Shown here piece after piece: positions 1-6,080 of a DNA stretch of 12,283 nucleotides (position 1 is the stretch's first letter; each line of letters begins with the position of its first letter). Both the position numbers and the translations under genes were made by a program. The stretch spans positions 1 to 12,283 of the forward strand of contig JBHEOL010000283.1 in NCBI GenBank assembly GCA_046261635.1, written 5' to 3'. Below the pieces are notes generated by a model. The model was given only the letters and a program-made list of their open reading frames with translations. It ran no database searches and had not been told where the DNA came from. Origin of the DNA: JBHEPS01 sp046261635 (GTDB lineage Bacteria > Acidobacteriota > Thermoanaerobaculia > Gp7-AA8).

Positions 1-1
1 G

Positions 2-121
2 AAGGACAAGGCGCTTCCGTTCTCCCTCAGCCTGAAGTTCAAGAAGTCCGAGGTCGAGAAGGGCGAGGTCATCGCCGCGCTGCGGGCTGTGCTCGAGCGC
101 CTCGAGTCGGAGGAGGAGTAA
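2..121 (+). CDS. C-terminal fragment of an unidentified protein (possibly ParB-like)
   Basis: The frame starting at base 2 is open from the window edge to a TAA at 119-121 and gives 39 residues. The tail is rich in Lys and Glu and has an SLSLKFKKSEVEKGEVIAAL stretch followed by an amphipathic helix ending in ESEEE. Codon choice is GC-rich at third positions, as in the neighbouring genes, which supports real coding. The pattern of a short strand, then 'KKSxVEKxEVIxALRxxLxxL', faintly resembles the C-terminal dimerisation tail of some ParB-type partition proteins. That is from memory of the family and is weak with so little sequence. The start and the rest of the gene lie outside the window. 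I see no U-tract terminator directly after it; the repeat array at 129-156 begins 7 bases downstream. Confidence 0.65.
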   Translation, partial: KDKALPFSLSLKFKKSEVEKGEVIAALRAVLERLESEEE

Positions 122-128
122 AGACAAG

Positions 129-156
129 CCAGAAGCCAGAAACCAGAAGCCAGAAA
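129..156 (+). repeat. Heptamer tandem repeat, left array (4 x CCAGAAR)
   Basis: Four consecutive 7-base units are seen: CCAGAAG (129-135), CCAGAAA (136-142), CCAGAAG (143-149) and CCAGAAA (150-156). The last base alternates G, A, G, A. The array lies between the stop codon of the upstream gene and the candidate lptFG promoter. It has an inverted counterpart at 348-375. Bases 129-149 are an exact reverse complement of 348-368 (21 bp). Confidence 0.9.
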
Positions 157-203
157 AAAGGGCAGAGGGACAACGCAGAGGGACGCACCCGATCCGATTT
201 CCC

Positions 204-233
204 TTGAGCCCCCCCCGTGACTTAACATAATAT
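204..233 (+). promoter_or_regulatory. Candidate sigma70-type promoter for lptFG
   Basis: TTGAGC (204-209) and TAATAT (228-233) are separated by 18 bases. The second hexamer lies in the only AT-rich patch of the intergenic region (221-240). Transcription would start near base 240, leaving a leader of about 157 nt that contains a small hairpin (CCATC 257-261 / GATGG 265-269) and the right heptamer array. The match is moderate and there is no experimental support. Confidence 0.4.
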
Positions 234-347
234 ATCTTATGGGACTCTGTGGAAAACCATCCAAGATGGCTTCCCCGACCCTCCCACGCCTCTCGTCCTA
301 ACCCGCCCGTGATCCCTTCGCGCTCCTGGCTCCTGCCTTTGACTTGT

Positions 348-375
348 CTTCTGGTTTCTGGCTTCTGGTTTCTGG
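348..375 (-). repeat. Heptamer tandem repeat, right array (4 x CCAGAAR on the minus strand)
   Basis: On the plus strand the units read CTTCTGG (348-354), TTTCTGG (355-361), CTTCTGG (362-368) and TTTCTGG (369-375), the reverse complements of the left array. Shifted by one unit, 348-368 pairs perfectly with 129-149. The array ends 21 bases before the lptFG start codon and would be in its mRNA leader if the promoter at 204-233 is used. A GACAAG hexamer also occurs beside both arrays (123-128; complement at 342-347). Confidence 0.9.
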
Positions 376-396
376 CTTTAGAATGACCCTCCGCAC

Positions 397-2712
397 ATGC
401 CCATCCTTTCTCGGTACATCTTCCGCGAGCTGCTGCCCCCAACGCTCCTCGGTTTCGGCTTCTACACCTTCATCATCCTGATGAGGGACCTGTTCGACTT
501 CGCAGAGATCATCATCAAGAGGTCCCTTCCTCTCTCGACCGTCCTCGAGCTCCTCGCGCTCTCCCTTCCCAACATCACGGTCCTGACCGTCCCGATGGCC
601 CTTCTGGTCGGCATCCTGGTCGCCGTGGGTCGTCTCTCCGCCGACTCCGAGATCATCGCCATGCAGGCCTCCGGACAGAGCCCGCTGGCGATCTACCGCC
701 CGATCTTCTTGTTCTCGGTGGCGGTTTTCCTCCTCAATTTCGCCCTGATGACCTGGGTCCTTCCAATCGGTAACGCCGCCCTCCAGGAGCGCCGCGTCGA
801 GTTGTTCACCTCGGCGATCGAGAAAGAGGTCCAGCCGCGCGTCTTCTTCAACGACAACGGCCGGCGCGTCATCTACGTCAATGACATCGACGGCGCCACC
901 GGGCGCTGGCAGGGCATCTTCCTGGCCGAATCGAGCGGCGGCCAGCAGCGCATCGTCATCGCTGAGAGTGGCGAGTTGCTCTCGACCGAAGGGACCCGCC
1001 AGGTGTGGCTCAATCTCGAGCGCGCCCAGACCCATGTCGTCTCCACCGGGAAGAGCGACCGCTACGACCTGAATCGAAACGCCTCCCAGAGAATCCTCCT
1101 GATCGACCCTGCCTCCATCCCCCTGGAGCCGAAATCGAGGGCCAAGTCCCTCAAAGAGCTCGACCTGCGCGGCCTATGGGCCAAGCTCCAGGAATCGCGG
1201 AGCCGCGGAGATGCGCTCGACGAGCGGTTCGTCAAGGTGGAGCTTCACCTGAGGTTCGCCATTCCGTTCGCCTGCATCGCCTTTGGAATCATCGGTTTAC
1301 CCCTCGGGGTCACCAACCGGAGAGGCGGCAAAAGCTCAGGCTTTTCTTTAAGTATCGGAATTATCCTCCTCTACTACATCCTGCTGAGCACGGGCGAGGA
1401 TTTCGCGCGTTCGGGGAAGGTGCCACCGGTGGTCGGGATGTGGCTGGCGAACGCCATCCTGATCGGAAGCGGCCTCTGGCTGATGCGCAAGAGCAGCGTC
1501 AGCCGGCGGCCCGGAGCGTGGTGGGCGCGGTTCGCCGGCCTTGGGGTCAGGTTTGCCCGAAGGCGGAAGGTCAGTGAGGAGGTTCGGCGCGAGGGGTCGA
1601 TTCTGCAGCGCCTCGACATCCCGTTTCCGAACACTCTCGACCGGTACGTGATCCGAGAGTTCGGCAAACTCCTCCTCCTGGTCCTCGCAGCGACGGCAAC
1701 GCTGTTCATCGTGGTCGATCTGACCGATACGGTGGATGACATCAACGCGAATGCGGTCCCGTTCGAGGTCGTGGCATCGTATTACCGCTACCTGCTGCTG
1801 CAGGTGATGAACCTGGTTCTGCCGATCTCGGTTCTGATTGCGACCCTGATCACGTTCGGGGCGCTCTCGAAGAACAATGAGGTGACGGCGATCAAGGCGA
1901 ACGGGGTTTCGCTGTACCGGATCGCGCTGCCCGTGGTGGCGATCGCCCTGGTGGTCGCGATCTTTTCCTACTTCTTTCAGGACTTCGTCCTCCCCTACTC
2001 GAACCAGCGCGTGGCGGAGCTCCGTTCACGGATCAAGGGGCGAGTCACTCCGAGCGCGGTCAGCGAAGACGAGCGCCAGTGGGTCTTCGGCAAAGGGCGG
2101 TACATCTTCAGCTTCCTCGCCTACGAGGACCGGACGAAGTCGCTCTCGGACGTCCAGGTGCTGGAGTTCCATCCGGAGGAGTTCCGGATGACACGTCGGA
2201 TCGCGGCCGAGGAAGCACGTTTCGACGGGACGGGGTGGGTGTTCTTCAACGGCTGGATGCGCTCGTTCGGAGACGACGGAGGCTCGTCCTACACGCCGAT
2301 CGAACGGCCAGTGCGGCTCCACTACACCGAGCGCCCGGCCTACTTCCAGGTCGAGGCGAAGCTTCCCGACCAGATGACCTGGAGCGAATTGCGGCGCTAC
2401 GTCACGAATCTCAAGCGTCTCGGCTACGCGGCTCACGAGCCGACCGTGCGCCTGTGGGAGAAGACTTCGTGGCCCTTCATCAGCGTCATCATGGCTCTGA
2501 TCGCCCTCCCGTTCTCGTTCAAGATGGGAAAACGGGGCGCCATGTACGGAATCGGGATCGCGCTTTTCCTCGCCTTCGTCTACTGGGTCCTGTTCGGCCT
2601 CTTCACCAAACTGGGAGAAGTCGGAAGTCTCCCGGCCGTGCTGGCTGCCTGGAGCGCCAATATCCTCTTCGGCCTGGCGGCCATCTACCTGTTCCTGCGA
2701 GTCGAGACATAG
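397..2712 (+). CDS. lptFG: LptF-LptG fusion, LPS export ABC permease
   Basis: This is the inner-membrane permease pair that, with the ATPase LptB, extracts lipopolysaccharide and passes it to the LptC/A/D bridge. LptF and LptG are usually separate proteins of about 360 residues; here both are in one 771-residue chain. The LptF half has three membrane segments (about 12-36, 50-78, 100-124), a periplasmic beta domain (about 125-280) and three more segments (about 288-308, 315-335, 348-365). A basic linker (about 366-410) leads to the LptG half (about 411-771), which repeats this order and opens with LDRYVIREF. Each half keeps the cytoplasmic coupling-helix glutamate expected to contact LptB: E85 in LSADSEIIA and E495 in LSKNNEVTA. 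Both termini of each permease are normally cytoplasmic, so the fusion is topologically sensible. ATG 397 is the first start after an in-frame TAG at 379-381; no good Shine-Dalgarno precedes it. LptB and LptC are not in the window. Confidence 0.95.
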   Translation: MPILSRYIFRELLPPTLLGFGFYTFIILMRDLFDFAEIIIKRSLPLSTVLELLALSLPNITVLTVPMALLVGILVAVGRLSADSEIIAMQASGQSPLAIYRPIFLFSVAVFLLNFALMTWVLPIGNAALQERRVELFTSAIEKEVQPRVFFNDNGRRVIYVNDIDGATGRWQGIFLAESSGGQQRIVIAESGELLSTEGTRQVWLNLERAQTHVVSTGKSDRYDLNRNASQRILLIDPASIPLEPKSRAKSLKELDLRGLWAKLQESRSRGDALDERFVKVELHLRFAIPFACIAFGIIGLPLGVTNRRGGKSSGFSLSIGIILLYYILLSTGEDFARSGKVPPVVGMWLANAILIGSGLWLMRKSSVSRRPGAWWARFAGLGVRFARRRKVSEEVRREGSILQRLDIPFPNTLDRYVIREFGKLLLLVLAATATLFIVVDLTDTVDDINANAVPFEVVASYYRYLLLQVMNLVLPISVLIATLITFGALSKNNEVTAIKANGVSLYRIALPVVAIALVVAIFSYFFQDFVLPYSNQRVAELRSRIKGRVTPSAVSEDERQWVFGKGRYIFSFLAYEDRTKSLSDVQVLEFHPEEFRMTRRIAAEEARFDGTGWVFFNGWMRSFGDDGGSSYTPIERPVRLHYTERPAYFQVEAKLPDQMTWSELRRYVTNLKRLGYAAHEPTVRLWEKTSWPFISVIMALIALPFSFKMGKRGAMYGIGIALFLAFVYWVLFGLFTKLGEVGSLPAVLAAWSANILFGLAAIYLFLRVET

Positions 2713-2724
2713 GGGGGGCTCTTG

Positions 2725-2747
2725 TGGCAGAGGATCCTTTCCTCTGC
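2725..2747 (+). repeat. REP-like palindrome, copy 1
   Basis: A perfect 9-bp stem (2726-2734 with 2740-2748) closes a 5-base loop, 13 bases after the lptFG stop codon. The 23 bases match copy 2 (2788-2810, opposite strand) at 20 positions. There is no U-tract, so it is not a typical intrinsic terminator. It may stabilise the 3' end of the lptFG mRNA or belong to a repeated extragenic palindrome family; the sequence alone cannot tell which. Confidence 0.7.
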
Positions 2748-2787
2748 CTTGGGCCACGTGCGCGACGTGCACCGCGGAGCGGAGCCA

Positions 2788-2810
2788 GCGGAGGAAAAGA
2801 TCCTCCGCCA
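2788..2810 (-). repeat. REP-like palindrome, copy 2, inverted relative to copy 1
   Basis: An 8-bp stem (2788-2795 with 2801-2808) closes the loop AAAGA. Read on the minus strand, it differs from copy 1 at three of 23 positions. Two of those are opposite each other in the stem, where A-T in copy 1 is G-C here. The two copies face each other across about 40 bases, like a two-unit extragenic palindrome (BIME-like), and could also pair with each other. Confidence 0.7.
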
Positions 2811-2817
2811 CCGTACG

Positions 2818-2847
2818 AAAAAAGGGGAACCTCAAGGCTCCCCTTTT
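2818..2847. terminator. Bidirectional intrinsic terminator between lptFG and pckA
   Basis: AAAAAAGGGGA and TCCCCTTTT flank a loop centred on TCAA (2832-2835). The stem is 9 bp, then one A.C mismatch, then 2 bp. The run of A on the left and T on the right gives a T-tract after the hairpin on both strands. It sits between two convergent genes, 20 bases beyond the pckA stop codon, and can serve both. Confidence 0.85.
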
Positions 2848-2866
2848 CCGGATCCAGTTGCCGAAG

Positions 2867-4426
2867 CTAGAGCGCGTTGGCGATGCGCGTGTCGAGGCCC
2901 TTCCACTTGTGAAGGTACTCCTTCCGCTCGCGCTTGAACTTCTCGACGAGGCCCTCGTACTCCTCGACGCGCCCCTGCCTCTCGTAAAGCCGGCGAGGCT
3001 GCAGGTATTCGGTGTCGTCGAGGTCCGGAACGGATTTCGCGACCAGGTAACCAAAATCGGGGTCTTTTTCCCACTCGATCGTCTCCTCGGCAATGGCCTT
3101 CACGATCGCGGAGGATTGCTGGATCCGGACTTTCTTGGAGCGCTCGTCCCCATCCTCGCCACCGATCCGTCCGGTGTTCATCAGGTAGACGTCCATGGGC
3201 GACCCTTCAAACAGCTCGAGGAAGCGATTCCCCTGCTGCGCGTGAAGGAGCGGGAAAAACGGGTTCGTGCCTGGGACGCGAAGCGATTTGCCCGCCTCCG
3301 ATGCGCCCCCAGCCGAGGTTCCCTTCGTCTCTCCGAGCATGAAGAACGCCGCGGCATGCGGGCCTTCGAGCTTGGCGACTGCCGGGATGATGTTGTCGTT
3401 CTTGTTCAGAATCAACAGGAAGTCGGCCTTGTCGATCTTCCGTGCATCGAGGCTTCCCGCGACGTCGGCCATCCGGATGACCGCGCGCCCGTTCTTGGTG
3501 TAGGACGTGTCGAAGTAATCGATCTTCCCGCTGCCGTCCTGGGAGACATTTTCGAGAAAGGCATGGGGGGAAGCACACGCGTGGAAAATGGTCGGCTCGT
3601 CCGCAGGGTTGAGGCCGAAGGTCTTGGCGAAACAGCCATTCTCAGTAGCGACGACCTTTCCGCCCGGCATCAGGGCGACGAAGTCGTCCTGCACGGGAGA
3701 AGAGTCGTTTTGCTTGGTGAAGGTGGTCGTGGTCTTGCCGGTGCCCGAGAGGCCGACGATCAGCCCAACGCGGCTCTCACCGTTGACCGGAATGACCTTG
3801 CAGCCTGCGTGAAGGCCGAGACCACCCTGCTCGAAAACGAGCTTGTTCCACATCCGCAGCCCGCCCTTTTTCGACTCTCCGAAGTAATCGGAATTGAAGA
3901 CGCGGGTCACATAGCCGTCGAGATCGACGGCGATCAGACGGTTCTCGGGATATCCCTGAGCCTCGAGGTTGGGGGTGTAGATGACCGTGAGTTTCGGCTC
4001 GAAGTTCTCGAGCTCCTTCTCGGTCGCCGGGTAGTAGAGGTGCTGCTGCATGCCGGCGATGTTGGCGTTGCGGCGCTCAATGAGGAGGCGGGCCGGAACC
4101 CGGAAGACGGGATCGTTCCCGATGAACCCGTCGATGACGATCATCTCCTGTTTGCGGATGTAATCATCCTGGAGCTTTGCGATCCTCTCGTACTCGTCGC
4201 GGGTGATGGTTTGATCCGAATGGCTCGACGGGTCATCCGTGGCGATGAAGGTCGAGAGCTTCGAGCGCGAGACCACCCGGGTCGCCACGTTGTAGTTGTT
4301 GAACTCGGTCTTCCGAGCGTTGGGCATTTCTGCCGTCATCCGTTTCAGTTCCTCATGGGAGGGGTTCCAGATGACCGATTTCGGCTGGACCGGGAGCGTC
4401 TTGGATGCCGATACGATGTCTGTCAT
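2867..4426 (-). CDS. pckA: Phosphoenolpyruvate carboxykinase, ATP-type
   Basis: Catalyses oxaloacetate + ATP to phosphoenolpyruvate + CO2 + ADP, the entry step of gluconeogenesis, in the cytoplasm. The 519-residue length fits the ATP-dependent family (about 520-540). The P-loop GLSGTGKTT is at 225-233, the form found in ATP enzymes. LGLHAGC around H206 matches the metal-binding histidine region, VQDDF (246-249) supplies the kinase-2/metal aspartate, NGCFAKTFGL (263-272) matches the conserved GGCYAKT segment, and LMNTGRIGG (415-423) matches the conserved NTG motif. The usual GRSPKD substrate loop is replaced by SRSKLST (53-59), and the C-terminal third diverges from the enterobacterial enzyme, so this is a divergent branch. 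The start at 4426 has an AGAGGA Shine-Dalgarno 6 bases upstream. It is transcribed alone, convergent with lptFG and divergent from kdsD. Confidence 0.93.
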   Translation of the reverse strand: MTDIVSASKTLPVQPKSVIWNPSHEELKRMTAEMPNARKTEFNNYNVATRVVSRSKLSTFIATDDPSSHSDQTITRDEYERIAKLQDDYIRKQEMIVIDGFIGNDPVFRVPARLLIERRNANIAGMQQHLYYPATEKELENFEPKLTVIYTPNLEAQGYPENRLIAVDLDGYVTRVFNSDYFGESKKGGLRMWNKLVFEQGGLGLHAGCKVIPVNGESRVGLIVGLSGTGKTTTTFTKQNDSSPVQDDFVALMPGGKVVATENGCFAKTFGLNPADEPTIFHACASPHAFLENVSQDGSGKIDYFDTSYTKNGRAVIRMADVAGSLDARKIDKADFLLILNKNDNIIPAVAKLEGPHAAAFFMLGETKGTSAGGASEAGKSLRVPGTNPFFPLLHAQQGNRFLELFEGSPMDVYLMNTGRIGGEDGDERSKKVRIQQSSAIVKAIAEETIEWEKDPDFGYLVAKSVPDLDDTEYLQPRRLYERQGRVEEYEGLVEKFKRERKEYLHKWKGLDTRIANAL

Positions 4427-4669
4427 GTCGTTCCTCTTCGTCGAAGGATGGTTTTGAGTCGAGGGAGCGACCGGAGGCCGCTCGGATGCTGCGAAGCCGG
4501 CTCGGGGGGCCCAGGGTCAGACCCCAGAACGCCGGTAGGTGAATAGTTTACACGATCCGAGAAGCGGAGGAGCCGTCCCTCCGCCTGTGTAAGCTCGATT
4601 GCGAGGGGCGTTCCGCGCGGCCGGGACGGCGGCCCCCCCTCGTTTGCGCCTGCTACAATGCGTCGCGCC
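4427..4669. other. Divergent intergenic region between pckA and kdsD
   Basis: There is no convincing gene here. It contains GGGTC-A-GACCC (4514-4524), a compact palindrome next to GTGAATAGTTTACAC (4540-4553). It also holds a 7-bp hairpin, GCGGAGG/CCTCCGC (4564-4570, 4578-4584), and the kdsD extended -10 element at its right end. I could not find a well-matched pckA promoter on the minus strand; TAAACT lies around 4546-4551 but lacks a good -35. Confidence 0.6.
4651..4659 (+). promoter_or_regulatory. Extended -10 promoter element in front of kdsD
   Basis: TGCTACAAT matches the extended -10 form (TGn followed by TACAAT, 5 of 6 to consensus). No good -35 lies 17 bases upstream, as is common with extended -10 promoters. 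The predicted start of transcription is near 4666, only about 4 nt before the ATG at 4670. That would make the message nearly leaderless and would exclude the ATG at 4658, which lies inside the element. Confidence 0.45.
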
Positions 4670-5668
4670 ATGGGCAAACCTGATCGCCGGCCCGCCGCCG
4701 GCGAGCCGCATCCAACGATCGTCGAAGCACGACGAGTCCTCGAGGTCGAGGCCGCGGCGATTCTCGGCCTGCTCGACTCGATCGACGAAACGTTCGTCCG
4801 CGCAACCGAGGCGATTCAGCAGGCCCGGGGGCGCGTGATCACCATGGGGATGGGGAAATCCGGGATCATCTGCAAGAAGATCAGCTCCACCCTCGCTTCT
4901 ACGGGAACGCCCTCGTTCTTTCTCCATCCCGCCGAGGCCACGCACGGCGATCTGGGCATGATCGTGAGCGGCGACGTCATTCTCGCGATCTCGAACTCAG
5001 GCGAGACCGAGGAGATTCTCCGCATCCTTCCCTCCATCAAGCGGATCGGCGCCCAGGTCATCGCGATCACCGGACATCCCGGCTCCACCCTCGCCCGCCA
5101 CGCCGATTTCCATCTCTCGGCCGCCATCTCGCGCGAGGCGTGCCCGCTCGGTCTCGCTCCAACCGCATCGACGACTGCGACCCTCGCCCTCGGCGACGCT
5201 CTCGCCATGTCGCTCCTCTCTGCCCGCGGCTTCCGGGAGGAGGATTTCGCAAACCTCCACCCCGGCGGGAAACTCGGCAAGCGCTTCCTCAAGGTCAGGG
5301 ACCTCATGCACGGTGGCGAGCAGGTTCCCCGCGTCGATCTCGACACTTCGATGCAGGACGTCATCTACGAGATGTCGCGCAAGGGTTTCGGGATCACCGC
5401 GGTCGTGACATCCGCCGGGGAGCTGAAAGGCGTCATCTCCGACGGGGATCTCCGCCGCCTCTTTCAGCAGGACCAGCAGACCCTGCGTCGGACGGCGGGC
5501 GATTCGATGAAGCCCCATCCCACCACCATCGACGGCAACCAACTCGCTTCGGCCGCCCTGCAGATGATGGAACAGCGGAAGATCACCTCGCTTTTCGTCG
5601 TCGATGCGGCGGGCCAACTCGACGGCATCATTCACATCCACGATCTTTGGGGGCTTGAACTGTTTTGA
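4670..5668 (+). CDS. kdsD: D-arabinose 5-phosphate isomerase (KdsD/KpsF family)
   Basis: Interconverts ribulose 5-phosphate and arabinose 5-phosphate, the first step toward Kdo for the LPS inner core. The 332 residues comprise a SIS sugar-isomerase domain (about 38-190) followed by two CBS domains (about 206-262 and 275-330). Residues equivalent to the E. coli KdsD active-site set are all present at a constant offset of four: K63 in GMGKSG, E115 in SNSGETEE, E156 in REACPLGLAPT and H197 in LHPGG. THGDLGM and STTATLALGDA are also typical. I chose ATG 4670 over ATG 4658 because the latter overlaps a -10 element; neither has a Shine-Dalgarno sequence, and N-terminal length is not decisive. The stop codon overlaps the start of the next gene (TTGA), which suggests translational coupling. 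Which isomerase subtype it is (LPS or capsule) cannot be told from the sequence. Confidence 0.95.
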   Translation: MGKPDRRPAAGEPHPTIVEARRVLEVEAAAILGLLDSIDETFVRATEAIQQARGRVITMGMGKSGIICKKISSTLASTGTPSFFLHPAEATHGDLGMIVSGDVILAISNSGETEEILRILPSIKRIGAQVIAITGHPGSTLARHADFHLSAAISREACPLGLAPTASTTATLALGDALAMSLLSARGFREEDFANLHPGGKLGKRFLKVRDLMHGGEQVPRVDLDTSMQDVIYEMSRKGFGITAVVTSAGELKGVISDGDLRRLFQQDQQTLRRTAGDSMKPHPTTIDGNQLASAALQMMEQRKITSLFVVDAAGQLDGIIHIHDLWGLELF

Positions 5669-6045
5669 GCGAACTGGGCTCGACCATCGTTCCCGTAGTA
5701 CTCCATTTCCGCGGCGGGCGAACCGAACGCGTGTTCGCTCCTCCGGAGATCGATTCTCACCGGCAGACCGTCGTGGTCCAGCAAGAGGACGGCTCGGCTG
5801 TCGAGGTCGCTTTCGCAGACCTCAAGGCCGTCTTCTTTCTCGCCACCGGCGACACGCCCGCTTTACCTCCCTCGGGCAGCACGCTTGCGGTCGAGTTCGT
5901 CGACGGCGAGCTCATCCGAGGAATCACCAGCGGCTACAACCCCTCGGGGAGCGGCTTCTACCTCTTTCCTCACGATCGGAGCAAAAACGACCGCGTTTTT
6001 GTTGTCAACTCGGCAGTCGTTTCCATCGACGTCGAGAAGCTCTGA
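5665..6045 (+). CDS. Small protein with a duplicated beta domain, unknown function
   Basis: This 126-residue protein starts at TTG 5665, which shares bases with the kdsD TGA stop (TTGA). It lacks a signal peptide and membrane segments, so it is probably cytoplasmic. Two similar halves are visible. VVLHFRGGRTERVF leads to VEVAFADLKAVFFLA (about 10-60), and LAVEFVDGELIRGIT leads to DRVFVVNSAVVSIDV (about 73-124). Each runs strand, G-rich turn, then a closing strand; FxDGExxxG and LKAVFF are the most family-like motifs. I recall similar small proteins in Acidobacteriota annotated only as a domain of unknown function (DUF6982-like), but this is not verified. Its place between kdsD and lolA and the overlapping start suggest an envelope-related role or co-regulation; no activity can be assigned. 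The next gene follows after 35 bases. Confidence 0.8.
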   Translation: MSELGSTIVPVVLHFRGGRTERVFAPPEIDSHRQTVVVQQEDGSAVEVAFADLKAVFFLATGDTPALPPSGSTLAVEFVDGELIRGITSGYNPSGSGFYLFPHDRSKNDRVFVVNSAVVSIDVEKL

Positions 6046-6060
6046 CCCCCAACAGGGGTC
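6044..6060 (+). promoter_or_regulatory. Hairpin overlapping the stop codon, upstream of the lolA-like gene
   Basis: GACCCC (6044-6049) and GGGGTC (6055-6060) form a perfect 6-bp stem with loop CAACA. It overlaps the TGA stop at 6043-6045 and ends 7 bases before the lolA Shine-Dalgarno. No T-tract follows, so it is not a standard terminator. Translation of the upstream gene would melt it, so it could couple or tune lolA expression. That role is inferred. Confidence 0.4.
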
Positions 6061-6080
6061 GTACTCCGGGAGGAACGGTT

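Noticed and set aside
129..156. CRISPR or integron-type array
   Set aside because: Units are 7 bases with no spacers between them, and no cas or integrase gene is in the window.
162..184. Direct repeat GCAGAGGGAC (162-171 and 175-184)
   Set aside because: Two short copies in a purine-rich stretch; no support for function beyond chance or slippage.
298..1035. A minus-strand frame over the lptFG start
   Set aside because: Highly charged, low-complexity translation that begins in the heptamer repeats and is antisense to membrane segments of LptF.
1600..1650. Internal start for a separate LptG
   Set aside because: No ATG, GTG or TTG in frame lies at usable distance from the GAGGAGG; GTG 1648 is inside the conserved first LptG segment.
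2026..3093. A 355-codon minus-strand frame spanning the lptFG end, the terminator and the pckA end
   Set aside because: It runs through a bidirectional terminator and two genes in other frames; not credible.
2858..4546. A 562-codon open frame on the plus strand opposite pckA
   Set aside because: It is antisense to a gene with clear catalytic motifs; its translation shows no recognisable domain and arises from GC-rich codon bias on the opposite strand.
4658..4669. ATG 4658 as the kdsD start
   Set aside because: It lies within the TACAAT hexamer and adds only four residues (MRRA); ATG 4670 fits better, though this is not proved.
5604..6080. An upstream in-frame extension of the lolA-like gene
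   Set aside because: It would overlap kdsD and the unknown gene, and would bury the signal peptide that begins at TTG 6081 behind a good Shine-Dalgarno.
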